Source: Candidatus Shapirobacteria bacterium CG09_land_8_20_14_0_10_38_17
GTDB lineage: Bacteria > Patescibacteriota > Microgenomatia > 0-14-0-10-38-17
Direction of reading: 5' to 3'
DNA length: 7,149 nucleotides
Assembly: GCA_002774085.1 (NCBI GenBank)
Contig: PEZH01000008.1
Location: 417-7,565, forward strand
The translations under genes and the position numbers were made by a program. Under the pieces are notes generated by a model. It did not search any database and had not been told where the DNA came from. It saw only the letters and a program-made list of their open reading frames with translations. Below, piece after piece: positions 1-6,445 of the stretch (position 1 is the stretch's first letter; the number at the start of each line of letters is the position of its first letter).

Positions 1-1
1 G

Positions 2-943
2 CCAAAATCCCTATACCCTAAATTTCTTCCTATTTTTTTAATTGCTTTGTCTTTTCTTTTCTTGCCCGGTAATTCTTATTATGAGACTCTTACTTTAATT
101 TCTCGCCCTCGCCAAACAATGGATTTAGATGTTGACCTGCCCTCTCTACCCCCCCTTCCTCAAGCTCGTTTTGATTTGCCCTTAGAATTGAGCGCTAAGG
201 CGGCTTTGTTATTAGACTTTAATTCGGGAGTACCCCTTTATGATAAAAATATTAAAGAGAAGTTACCACCAGCCTCACTGACTAAAATAATGACGGCAAT
301 AGTTGTCTTGGAAAATTTTTCTGATGACGATTTGGTGACTGTTAATAAAATTGAAAATTACGGCCAGGTTGTTGGATTAGTAGAAGGGGAACAAATAACG
401 GTTAAAGATCTTCTTTATGGTCTTTTGGTTTATTCAGGCAACGATGCTGCTTATGCCTTAGCTGATTTTTATCCTGACGGAAGAAATGGTTTTATAACGG
501 CGATGAATGAGAAGGCTAAGTCATTGGGTATGGAGGATACCCACTTTACAAACCCTAATGGCCAATATGATCCTGATCATTATTCTACCGCTGAAGATTT
601 AGCGCGTTTAACAATGTCTGCTTGGCGACAGAGTGAATTTAGAGAAGTTGTTATTTGTCAAGAGAAGGTAGTTTGTGATGTTAACGGCCAAATTTGCCAT
701 TTCCTACTTTCTACCAATGAGCTTTTAGGGATTTTCCCGGGGGCCTTAGGAGTAAAAACCGGCTGGACAGAAGAAGCGGCAGGGTGTTTTGTGGGATTTT
801 TTGATGAAGACGGTCAACAACTTTTAAGCGTGATTTTGGGTAGCGAAGATCGTTTTCAAGACACACAAAAATTAGTTGGTTGGGGATTGGTTAATTTTTC
901 TTACTATTCCTTAACCCAGGCCGGGTCAATAGCCGATAAGTAG
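2..943 (+). CDS. D-alanyl-D-alanine carboxypeptidase (peptidase S11, PBP5/DacA-like), 5' end outside window
   Basis: Serine DD-carboxypeptidase that would trim the terminal D-Ala from peptidoglycan pentapeptides outside the membrane. The three penicillin-binding motifs are visible (residues counted from the TTG at 47): SLTK 77-80 with the nucleophile Ser and Lys, SGN 130-132, and KTG 237-239 followed by Trp. Typical S11 stretches also occur, such as a TNPNG-like segment and the HYSTAEDLARL helix. The frame stays open to the window edge with no ATG, and bases 2-60 encode a Lys-containing stretch followed by a hydrophobic run (FLPIFLIALSFLFLPG). I therefore think the TTG at 47 is not the start and that the N-terminal signal or anchor segment begins upstream. 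The protein ends soon after the catalytic domain, without the C-terminal beta domain and amphipathic anchor of E. coli PBP5. Its last 40 bases overlap the convergent gene. Family assignment is secure; the exact role is inferred. Confidence 0.93.
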   Translation, partial: PKSLYPKFLPIFLIALSFLFLPGNSYYETLTLISRPRQTMDLDVDLPSLPPLPQARFDLPLELSAKAALLLDFNSGVPLYDKNIKEKLPPASLTKIMTAIVVLENFSDDDLVTVNKIENYGQVVGLVEGEQITVKDLLYGLLVYSGNDAAYALADFYPDGRNGFITAMNEKAKSLGMEDTHFTNPNGQYDPDHYSTAEDLARLTMSAWRQSEFREVVICQEKVVCDVNGQICHFLLSTNELLGIFPGALGVKTGWTEEAAGCFVGFFDEDGQQLLSVILGSEDRFQDTQKLVGWGLVNFSYYSLTQAGSIADK

Positions 944-1968
944 GCTAAAAATTGATTATCGCCCTCGAAGACGAAAATGGGTTGGAGGAAATCTTGATCG
1001 GTGTCAGGATCAAAATAGGCTAAGTAGATTTTACGGATAACGATCGGTTTTTGTTCAGGGTTGTTACCTAAATTGGCAATATAGGCTTTGCTTGTTTTTA
1101 ATTCTTCCCAAGCAACATTGGAAAGTTTAAGGGGATAAGTAGCAAGGTGGTCGTAGTTAATAGGGAAGTGAATATAACGGCCCTTAATAATTTTTTTACC
1201 TGGTTCACTGTTTTGGGAAATGATAAAGGAGATATTGGCTTTATCAGGATGAGAGTGTAGAATAGGTAGCCCATTTTGATTGGCGCGAAAAAGGTTTATT
1301 TGAATTAGCTGGGCTTCAGAAAGAGAGGAGACAGCAATAAATTTTTCTTCTGCTAATTGATACTTTAGAAAAGTAGATTGGGTTTTAGTTTCATCAATGT
1401 CGTTGGGCCACAACTGAACTCGGGAAAGTAAGCTTTTTAATTCATTGAGTCCTTGGGCTTGATTGAGTGAGGGGAAGTTAACAAAAGAGTGGTCTTCTTG
1501 GTAGGGGAAATAAATTTCAAAGTTGTTATTGATGGTGTCAATTTGTAATTTAGCTTTAGTCTGGGGGTTAATAAAAAGGAATTGGGTGGGATTAATTTTT
1601 TCAGATTCAAGGGGAAATCCCAACAGATTTGCTTTTTGGCGAGTTTTTTCCTCATCAAAGAATTTTGAACCTAAGGTGGTGATAGCATATACTTTGGCTT
1701 GATTGTCTAAATTAGGGAGATTACCATCAATGGTTTGGAGTTGGAATTGGAGATTAGTGGGAACAATTTCAGAGCTTTTACCAAATTGGATTACCGGTAA
1801 TTTCCCGAAGGCAACATTGGGTGCCGGTGGCGGAGCGGGATGAAGTTTATCCCAGTATTTAATGGAAGCTCTAACAACAGGTATTAAGATTATTAAGCCA
1901 ATAATGCCAATTAAGCCGTATTTAATAATTTTTCTACTAACTTTGGCAGTTTCGGTTAGGGTAGGCAT
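904..1968 (-). CDS. membrane-anchored extracytoplasmic protein of unknown function
   Basis: I do not recognise a characterised family. From the ATG at 1968 the protein has about 354 residues: a short basic cytoplasmic N-terminus (VSRKIIKYG), one strongly hydrophobic segment at roughly residues 16-33, a Pro-rich linker (APPPAP), then a polar domain of about 300 residues presumably outside the cell. The final third reads as alternating beta strands, with an 'I-RKIYLAYFDPD...LQPIFVFEGDN-FLAYLSAI' pattern. This faintly recalls YycH/YycI- or PepSY-like beta folds, but that is only an impression. A TTG at 1986 would add six residues (MKFLTI); I prefer the ATG because neither start has a clear Shine-Dalgarno sequence and ATG is the stronger codon. 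The 3' end overlaps the carboxypeptidase gene by 40 bases in convergent orientation. A cell-envelope role is suggested only by the anchor and the neighbour. Confidence 0.8.
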   Translation of the reverse strand: MPTLTETAKVSRKIIKYGLIGIIGLIILIPVVRASIKYWDKLHPAPPPAPNVAFGKLPVIQFGKSSEIVPTNLQFQLQTIDGNLPNLDNQAKVYAITTLGSKFFDEEKTRQKANLLGFPLESEKINPTQFLFINPQTKAKLQIDTINNNFEIYFPYQEDHSFVNFPSLNQAQGLNELKSLLSRVQLWPNDIDETKTQSTFLKYQLAEEKFIAVSSLSEAQLIQINLFRANQNGLPILHSHPDKANISFIISQNSEPGKKIIKGRYIHFPINYDHLATYPLKLSNVAWEELKTSKAYIANLGNNPEQKPIVIRKIYLAYFDPDTDQDFLQPIFVFEGDNQFLAYLSAIDPAWVKE

Positions 1969-1991
1969 GATAGTCAAAAACTTCAAAACTC

Positions 1992-2017
1992 AATCCGCCA
2001 GCTGGCGGACCAGAATC
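1992..2017 (-). repeat. palindromic repeat, TCCGCCAGCTGGCGGA family, copy 1
   Basis: A perfect 16-base palindrome occupies 1994-2009. Read on the minus strand it is preceded by GATTCTGG and followed by TT. The same GATTCTGG + palindrome + TT arrangement occurs on the plus strand at 4791-4820, where four extra bases (ATGC) separate the two parts. This is therefore a dispersed repeat present in both orientations, GC-rich against AT-rich surroundings. It lies just upstream of the start of the membrane-protein gene. Confidence 0.85.
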
Positions 2018-2029
2018 AGCAATTAATTT

Positions 2030-2100
2030 TCAATTGTTTTCAGTTTTAAACTTTAGCTTTTGGTTTTAAGATTTAAGTTTTAAGTTATTAATTAATCATT
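2030..2100. repeat. AT-rich low-complexity spacer with roughly 8-base periodicity
   Basis: A run of variations on TTTTAAGT/TTTTAAAC/TTTAGCTT, with TTTAAG recurring several times before an AATTAATCATT tail. It has no coding potential and no obvious RNA fold. The same kind of near-periodic filler recurs at 4681-4742, 4886-4917 and 4925-5000 with different unit sequences. Confidence 0.5.
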
Positions 2101-2130
2101 ATCCATTGGCCATTTGTCATTTGGAATTTT

Positions 2131-2157
2131 CAGTAATGTAGTGATACTACGTTACTG
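2131..2157. promoter_or_regulatory. 12-bp dyad abutting the gltX -35 box (possible operator)
   Basis: The arms CAGTAATGTAGT (2131-2142) and ACTACGTTACTG (2146-2157) are inverted repeats around a 3-base centre (GAT). There is one mismatch, which would be a G-U pair in RNA. No T-run follows, so it does not look like a terminator. It ends at the base before the proposed -35 hexamer of gltX, a position typical of a regulator binding site. No regulator gene is visible in the window, so function is inferred. Confidence 0.5.
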
Positions 2158-2186
2158 TTGAGTATAGCACTGGAGAATGTTAAAAT
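2158..2186 (+). promoter_or_regulatory. gltX promoter (-35 TTGAGT, extended -10 TGT-TAAAAT)
   Basis: TTGAGT (2158-2163), a 17-base spacer and TAAAAT (2181-2186), with an extended -10 TG at 2178-2179. This is a good match to the sigma-70 pattern. Transcription should start near 2193, only about 3 bases before the gltX ATG at 2196. The mRNA would then have almost no leader, which agrees with the lack of any Shine-Dalgarno sequence. Confidence 0.65.
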
Positions 2187-2195
2187 TCAATCAAT

Positions 2196-3605
2196 ATGGA
2201 AAAATTACGAGTGCGTTTTGCTCCCTCACCTACCGGCGTTCCCCATATCGGCAACACCCGCACCGCTCTTTTTAATTGGCTTTTGACGCGCCAAAATAAA
2301 GGCCAATTTATTGTTCGTATTGAAGATACCGATCGGAAACGTTTTAACTCTCAAAGCTTAGATAAGATTTTAGAAATTTTAAAATTCTTGGGTTTAAACT
2401 GGGACGAGGGGCCTCAAACGGGTGGTTCTTATGGTCCTTATTTTCAATCGCAAAGATTAGATTTGTATCAAAAGACAGCGGAAGAATTGGTTAAAAAAGG
2501 GGCGGCTTATTATTGTTTTTGCTCGCCGCAACGGTTAGAAAAATTGAGAAAAGAGCAGAGAGCTAAAGGGCAAATTCCCCGTTATGATCGTCACTGCCTG
2601 TCTTTATCTAAGGCAGAAGTTGAGAAGAAAAAACGAACAGAAAAATACGTCATCCGTTTAAAAATGCCCGATAGTAAAATCTTTTCTTGGCATGACTTAA
2701 TTCAAGGTGATATTAGCATTAACTCTAAGGAAGTGGACGATCAAGTGCTTTTAAAATCTGACGGGTTTCCTACCTATCATTTAGCGGTGGTGGTGGATGA
2801 CCATTTAATGAGAATTACCCACGTAGTGCGGGGGGTGGAATGGATTTCCTCGGTTCCTAAACACTTAGCCATTTATGAGGCGCTGGGTTGGCCGGTGCCG
2901 AAGTTAGCCCATTTGCCCTTAATTTTAGGGTCGGATCGGACGAAGCTTTCCAAACGTCATGGAGCCAAATCAATTTTGGATTATCGTGATGAGGGATATC
3001 TTAAGGAAGCGCTGATTAATTTTATGGCTTATTTAGGCTGGTCGTATCGAGATAATGCCCAACTTTTGAGTCTTGAAGATTTAGTAAAAGTTTTTAATTT
3101 AAAAAATATTCAAAAACAAAATTGTGTTTTTGATATTCAAAAATTAGATTGGTTTAATGGCCAATACATTAGAATGAAGTTAGATAAAGAGTTAGTTGAG
3201 TTGCTAAAACCATTTGTTCCCCAAAATGCGGATAAAGAAATTTTATTAAAAATAGTCCCTCTGATTAAAGAAAGGATGATTAAGTTATCTGATTTTAGTA
3301 AGATGGCCGGTTTCTTTTTTAAAAGACCTAATGTAAATTCATCTTTGTTTGATAATAAAAATTATCAAGACCATTTGAAGAAGGCGCTATCGGCACTACA
3401 ATCTATTGAAGTATGGAAAGAGCCGGAAATCACTGGAGTATTAATGAAAATAATAAAAGATAACGGTTGGAAAACGGGCGATTTTTTTATGAGCTTAAGG
3501 ATTGCCGTTGCCGGCTCCCACCAGACACCACCTATTAATGATTCCGCAGTGATTTTAGGCAAGGAAGAAACTTTACTGAGGTTAAATGAGGCTCTAAAAG
3601 CTTAA
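2196..3605 (+). CDS. gltX: glutamyl-tRNA synthetase
   Basis: Cytoplasmic class I aminoacyl-tRNA synthetase that attaches glutamate to tRNA-Glu using ATP. At 469 residues it is a normal length. The N-terminus has the RVRFAPSPTG block and the HIGH-type motif HIGN at residues 17-20; the IEDTD segment lies at 42-46; the KMSKS-type loop KLSKR is at 250-254; the remainder from about 330 is the helical anticodon-binding domain, ending in the family's 'LGKEETLLRLNEAL' block. The zinc-binding insert keeps Cys107, Cys109 and Cys134, but the position of the fourth E. coli ligand (His) is Ser136; His133 lies beside it. The ATG at 2196 fits the family's start and lies about 3 bases from the predicted transcription start. 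In bacteria without GlnRS this enzyme also mischarges tRNA-Gln for GatCAB to amidate. A tRNA-Gln lies in this window, but whether this enzyme is non-discriminating cannot be told. The stop codon shares TTAA with the convergent gene. Confidence 0.97.
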   Translation: MEKLRVRFAPSPTGVPHIGNTRTALFNWLLTRQNKGQFIVRIEDTDRKRFNSQSLDKILEILKFLGLNWDEGPQTGGSYGPYFQSQRLDLYQKTAEELVKKGAAYYCFCSPQRLEKLRKEQRAKGQIPRYDRHCLSLSKAEVEKKKRTEKYVIRLKMPDSKIFSWHDLIQGDISINSKEVDDQVLLKSDGFPTYHLAVVVDDHLMRITHVVRGVEWISSVPKHLAIYEALGWPVPKLAHLPLILGSDRTKLSKRHGAKSILDYRDEGYLKEALINFMAYLGWSYRDNAQLLSLEDLVKVFNLKNIQKQNCVFDIQKLDWFNGQYIRMKLDKELVELLKPFVPQNADKEILLKIVPLIKERMIKLSDFSKMAGFFFKRPNVNSSLFDNKNYQDHLKKALSALQSIEVWKEPEITGVLMKIIKDNGWKTGDFFMSLRIAVAGSHQTPPINDSAVILGKEETLLRLNEALKA

Positions 3606-4492
3606 ATTTTCCACTGACGTTGTTCTGCAAAGGTTTGGTGGGGTTTAAAGGGAGTAATTAGTTCTTTGGGGTTAGGCCCAAAGATTTCTACTTGATCTTG
3701 GTTGTGAGGGAAAAGCAATCCTTGGTTTTCTTTTTCCAAGAGGTTGAAATAACCAATATCTTCAATTTTAAACCCCATTAAATAGGTAGCTAAGCTATCA
3801 GCCAAAAGAGCATCTAAAGAAGCAACTAACCAGCCGGCCTTAATTGGCTGGCCGTTAGTTGGTCCATCTCCTTCCATGCCGATAACACCGTCGATAATGC
3901 TTAGTTGGGGATAGGTATATTTAGCTATTTTAGTTAGAATTTGATGAATATATTTGCCCTGGTGAATTTTGCCTCGATTAGAAAAGAGGCCGTTTTGTAT
4001 TGCGCCCACTAAAAGGTTTTTAATGCTCAAGGTAACAACGACAGTATTATGTGTCTTTGCCCGGGTAATGGAAGCGACAAAAGGCGATTGGGTATAAATT
4101 ATTGCCAAGGGGAGGGTGATTTCTCCTTGCGGGAAAGTGATTTTAACCTTTTGACTTTTACTTTGAGAAGAATTAAAAAGTTTAACTTGAGAGTTTTCTT
4201 TGGCTAATTTTTCAAAACCAAATTTTTTAAATCCCTCTTCTGTTTGGCCAACAGTAGCTTCCTCGGCAATAATAATTTGACCCTTATAAAAGGGTTTAAT
4301 AAAATCAATAAAGCCGCGTACCGTCTCAACTGGTGTAGTCGCTAATTCGGTGAAAGCAGAAACAAAATTTATCTTAATGACAATTTGTTTAAGGTTTTTA
4401 ATTTTGTTTTCAATATCTTCTTTTAGGGGTTTTATCACTTCTAATGTTCCCTGATATGATTGATTATTTTTAGTTAAGCTAACTTTTTCCAT
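3602..4492 (-). CDS. DUF362 domain-containing protein
   Basis: Single-domain DUF362 protein of unknown biochemical function. Conserved family features are readable, numbered from the ATG at 4492: IVIKINF near 37-43, TTPVETVRGFIDFI near 52-65, AKTHNTVVVTLSIKNLLVGA at 145-164, DGVIGMEGDGPTNG at 201-214, and the LDALLADSLATYLMGF helix at 226-241. No CxxCxxC ferredoxin-type cluster is present, although some longer DUF362 proteins carry one. An in-frame ATG at 4501 would add three residues. I prefer 4492 because a -10 box (4500-4505) overlaps the upstream ATG and would start the transcript at about 4492-4493, giving a leaderless mRNA. The stop TAA (3604-3602) overlaps the gltX TAA through the palindrome TTAA, so the two convergent genes end on the same bases. 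It is separated from folC upstream by about 500 bases and probably transcribed alone. Family assignment is good; function is not known. Confidence 0.87.
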   Translation of the reverse strand: MEKVSLTKNNQSYQGTLEVIKPLKEDIENKIKNLKQIVIKINFVSAFTELATTPVETVRGFIDFIKPFYKGQIIIAEEATVGQTEEGFKKFGFEKLAKENSQVKLFNSSQSKSQKVKITFPQGEITLPLAIIYTQSPFVASITRAKTHNTVVVTLSIKNLLVGAIQNGLFSNRGKIHQGKYIHQILTKIAKYTYPQLSIIDGVIGMEGDGPTNGQPIKAGWLVASLDALLADSLATYLMGFKIEDIGYFNLLEKENQGLLFPHNQDQVEIFGPNPKELITPFKPHQTFAEQRQWKI

Positions 4493-4499
4493 ACAGACC

Positions 4500-4508
4500 A
4501 TTGTAACA
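4500..4508 (-). promoter_or_regulatory. extended -10 promoter of the DUF362 gene (TGT-TACAAT)
   Basis: On the minus strand TGTTACAAT runs from 4508 to 4500, an extended -10 with a TACAAT hexamer. No clear -35 is visible about 17 bases upstream, which extended -10 promoters tolerate. The expected start point is about 4493-4492, on the ATG at 4492. This decides the start codon in favour of 4492 and implies a leaderless transcript. Confidence 0.5.
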
Positions 4509-4559
4509 CAGCTTGGAGGTTTTTATTCTGATGAAAAAAAGGATCTATCATTAGCTGTC

Positions 4560-4579
4560 ATTCTGATGTAAATCAGAAT
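4560..4579. repeat. small hairpin ATTCTGAT-gtaa-ATCAGAAT
   Basis: A perfect 8-bp inverted repeat with a 4-base loop, preceded by GTC so that it reads GTCATTCTGAT. ATTCTGATG also occurs alone at 4525-4533, and GTCATTCTGG starts the larger repeat cluster at 4749. It is probably a degenerate member of the same GTCATT-ended repeat family. No T-run follows on either strand, so a terminator role is unsupported. Confidence 0.55.
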
Positions 4580-4685
4580 CTCTCTTAAAATTCCTAATTA
4601 ACTTAATTGATCTAATTAACTCCTAAATAATGTCTAAAAAAACTAAGAACTAAGAGTGAAAAACAAAAATCAAAATGCGTAATCC

Positions 4686-4742
4686 GTTAATTCGTTAATT
4701 TATAATCTTATTCCTTTATACTTTATACTCTGTACTCTATCC
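4686..4742. repeat. 7- to 8-base periodic AT-rich runs
   Basis: GTTAATTC/GTTAATTT repeats with an 8-base step at 4686-4701. TTTATAC, TTTATAC, TCTGTAC and TCTATCC follow with a 7-base step at 4715-4742. The units are unrelated to each other but share the period. There is no coding potential. Confidence 0.5.
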
Positions 4743-4746
4743 ACAA

Positions 4747-4877
4747 CCGTCATTCTGGCTTGTCCAGAATCATCTTAGACTGTCATTTGGGATTCTGGAT
4801 GCTCCGCCAGCTGGCGGATTACCAGCCCGCCTCGCCGGCTAGGCGGGCCAGCCTCGCCGGCTAGGCGGGAATGACGG
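4747..4877. repeat. composite palindromic repeat cluster with terminal inverted repeats (MITE/REP-like)
   Basis: The 131-base block is bounded by CCGTCATT (4747-4754) and AATGACGG (4870-4877), perfect 8-bp inverted ends. Inside are: a hairpin ATTCTGG-cttgt-CCAGAAT (4752-4770); a second GTCATTT start (4782); GATTCTGG (4791-4798); the palindrome TCCGCCAGCTGGCGGA (4803-4818), identical to 1994-2009; and two tandem units ending in CCTCGCCGGCTAGGCGGG (4822-4847 and 4848-4869), the second lacking four bases. It is very GC-rich against its surroundings. No transposase is present, so any movement would depend on factors elsewhere. Confidence 0.8.
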
Positions 4878-4885
4878 CGATGATT

Positions 4886-4917
4886 TAGCAATGTAGCAAT
4901 ATAACAATTCAACAATG
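4886..4917. repeat. four-unit 8-base periodic run (TAGCAATG-type)
   Basis: TAGCAATG, TAGCAATA, TAACAATT and CAACAATG follow one another with an exact 8-base step directly after the palindromic cluster. The core NAACAAT/NAGCAAT is kept while flanking bases drift. No function can be read from it. Confidence 0.6.
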
Positions 4918-4924
4918 TTTTTTA

Positions 4925-5000
4925 TTTTAAACTTTGGACTTTTAACTGTATTTTTGTTCTCTTTACTTTTAACTTTTAACTTTGGACTTTTAATTTTAAA
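4925..5000. repeat. T-rich filler with a 16-base direct repeat 48 bases apart
   Basis: AACTTTGGACTTTTAA occurs at 4930-4945 and again at 4978-4993, a separation of 48 bases. The bases between are further variants (CTTTTAACTTTTAAC). Together with the neighbouring runs this suggests growth by slippage or tandem duplication of 8-base words. It lies just past the 3' end of folC. Confidence 0.55.
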
Positions 5001-5011
5001 ATATCTCCTAT

Positions 5012-6379
5012 CTAATATCTATTTTTCTGAGTCGATATTTTTGTTTTTTTTAAAAGAAAAGGATAAAGCTCGGCGATTAGATAAAGTGATCCGGTAATCA
5101 CCAAGGGGCGGGTTGATTTTTGCTTAATAATTTTTTGCGGTTTGGCGGTAATTTCAAAATTATTAAACTTTAGTTTTTTAAGAACTTTAGCCATTTCGAC
5201 CGGCTCTTCGGCAAGAGAAATCCAGTCTTGCTTGCTTTTAAAAAATTGAGTAAGGTAGATTTTATTTGCCAACGGGATTATTTTGGGAAAGGCTTGGGAG
5301 TAGTCCTTTTTTTTCTTAAAGGCAATTAGAAAATCAAGTTTCTTTTGAGGGAACAATAGCTTTAGTGTTTTAGTTAGACTGGTTATTTTTTGAGGATTAT
5401 GAGCGCCGTCGACAATGACGAGTTTGTTATTGGTTTTTAATATCTCTAAGCGGCCCGGGAAATGGGCTTTTTCTAAGGCTTGCCTGATTTTTTTAATTTT
5501 CAAAGGAAACCGGTCTCTCTTGCTCAAAAGGTAAATGATGGTTAGGGCTAAACTGCAATTTTCGGTCTGATGGGTGCCTAAAAGGCCAAGTTTTATTTGG
5601 TTAATCTTAAGCGGCGGATAGGAAAAATCGAAAATTGTTTGTTGGGTGTTAACTTTGATATTTTTGAAGTTTACACCTTTTTTTATAAAAACAAGGTGAG
5701 CTTTTTCTTCTTGGGCGATTTTTTGGAAAACCTTGTTTGCCGCCGGTTTTTGTCTGAGGGCAAAAACAATATTGCCCGGGTGGATAATTTTGGCTTTTTG
5801 GAGGGCAATTTCTCCAATTGTTTTCCCCAAAACTTGGGTGTGGTCTAAGCCAATTTTGGTAAGGATAACTATTTTTTTGGGATTTTTAACTACGTTGGTG
5901 CCGTCGTACCAGCCGCCCAAGCCGGTTTCCATAACCGCATAATCAACTTTTTCTTGGTAAAAGGTGTGGAAAGCTAAAGCCACTAAGATCTCAAAATAGG
6001 TGGGAGCACCGTAGGCGGATTTAGCCATTTTTTCAATCGGCTCAAGAAGCTGATTTAAGTAAGAAATAAATTTTTGCTTACTTATTAGCTGGTTATTTAT
6101 TTGGACTCTTTCTCTGATGTCTTGAAGATGGGGTGAAAGAGTTAAACCGGTTTTAAGGCCTAAGTCAGTTAATATTTGGCTGGTAAGGTAGGCGGTTGAT
6201 CCTTTACCGGAAGTGCCGGCAATATGGATAACTTTAATTTTCTCCTGAGGGTTGCCGATTGATTTTAGGAGAAATTGGGCTCGGTCTAATCCCAGCTGGC
6301 CGGGGAACTTATTTTTTTCTCCCCGCGGTATTTGTCGATAAAGAAATTGCTCGGCTTGGGAAAAGTTTTTAATTTTCAT
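5012..6379 (-). CDS. folC: FolC: folylpolyglutamate synthase / dihydrofolate synthase (Mur ligase family)
   Basis: Cytoplasmic ATP-dependent ligase that adds glutamate to folates (and, in bifunctional members, to dihydropteroate). At 455 residues it is a usual length. The order of motifs is canonical: P-loop GTSGKGST at 55-62, SPHLQDIRERVQI at 82-94, the TYFEILVALAF helix at 127-137, ETGLGG at 151-156, KIGLDHTQVLG at 175-185, a Lys at 195 in the position normally carbamylated in Mur ligases, the GLLGTHQTEN linker, then PGRLEI and DGAHNP (324-329) in the C-terminal glutamate-binding domain. An oddity is GLGGWYDGTN, where most family members have GLGGRLDATN. The ATG at 6379 fits the motif spacing and has a perfect -10 box nine bases upstream, implying a very short leader and no Shine-Dalgarno. 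It is transcribed divergently from the tRNA/GIY-YIG locus. Substrate range (dihydropteroate or only folates) cannot be read from sequence. Confidence 0.93.
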   Translation of the reverse strand: MKIKNFSQAEQFLYRQIPRGEKNKFPGQLGLDRAQFLLKSIGNPQEKIKVIHIAGTSGKGSTAYLTSQILTDLGLKTGLTLSPHLQDIRERVQINNQLISKQKFISYLNQLLEPIEKMAKSAYGAPTYFEILVALAFHTFYQEKVDYAVMETGLGGWYDGTNVVKNPKKIVILTKIGLDHTQVLGKTIGEIALQKAKIIHPGNIVFALRQKPAANKVFQKIAQEEKAHLVFIKKGVNFKNIKVNTQQTIFDFSYPPLKINQIKLGLLGTHQTENCSLALTIIYLLSKRDRFPLKIKKIRQALEKAHFPGRLEILKTNNKLVIVDGAHNPQKITSLTKTLKLLFPQKKLDFLIAFKKKKDYSQAFPKIIPLANKIYLTQFFKSKQDWISLAEEPVEMAKVLKKLKFNNFEITAKPQKIIKQKSTRPLVITGSLYLIAELYPFLLKKTKISTQKNRY

Positions 6380-6388
6380 TTCTTTAGT

Positions 6389-6394
6389 ATTATA
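6389..6394 (-). promoter_or_regulatory. folC -10 box (TATAAT)
   Basis: On the minus strand a consensus TATAAT (6394 to 6389) is followed by nine bases and then the folC ATG. The start point would be about three bases before the ATG, the same spacing as for gltX. A -35 is weak (GACAAA at 18-base spacing). The mRNA would be nearly leaderless. Confidence 0.6.
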
Positions 6395-6445
6395 TATCGT
6401 TTTAGATAGAGCTTTGTCTTAATTGCTGAATTCTCCGCCTGTTTT

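Larger units (their letters stand above)
4509..5011. other. roughly 500-base gene-free spacer made of repeats and periodic filler
   Basis: No believable gene is present. From left to right it holds a small hairpin (4560-4579), A-rich sequence with no visible structure (about 4580-4680), 7-8 bp periodic runs (4686-4742), a composite GC-rich palindromic repeat cluster bounded by CCGTCATT/AATGACGG (4747-4877), an 8-bp periodic run (4886-4917) and a T-rich stretch with a 16-base direct repeat (4925-5000). An open frame on the plus strand at 4915-5097 is composed of this filler plus antisense folC and reads as a low-complexity Leu/Phe string. Confidence 0.75.

Noticed and set aside
1437..1658. Second minus-strand open frame inside the membrane-protein gene
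   Set aside because: It is the same strand in another frame, with no promoter or ribosome binding site and a Lys/Leu/Pro-biased composition typical of an out-of-frame reading.
3365..3562. Minus-strand open frame inside gltX
   Set aside because: It is antisense to the conserved anticodon-binding domain of gltX and has no motif or start signal.
4822..4869. Tandem GC-rich repeats considered as a CRISPR array
   Set aside because: There are only two adjoining units without spacers, each palindromic throughout, within a larger repeat cluster, and no cas genes are present.
4915..5097. Plus-strand open frame of 60 codons rich in Leu and Phe
   Set aside because: It is made of T-rich periodic filler and the antisense end of folC. 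The apparent membrane-protein composition follows from the T-rich DNA.
5597..5942. Two overlapping plus-strand open frames
   Set aside because: Both are antisense to conserved parts of folC and show no family motifs.
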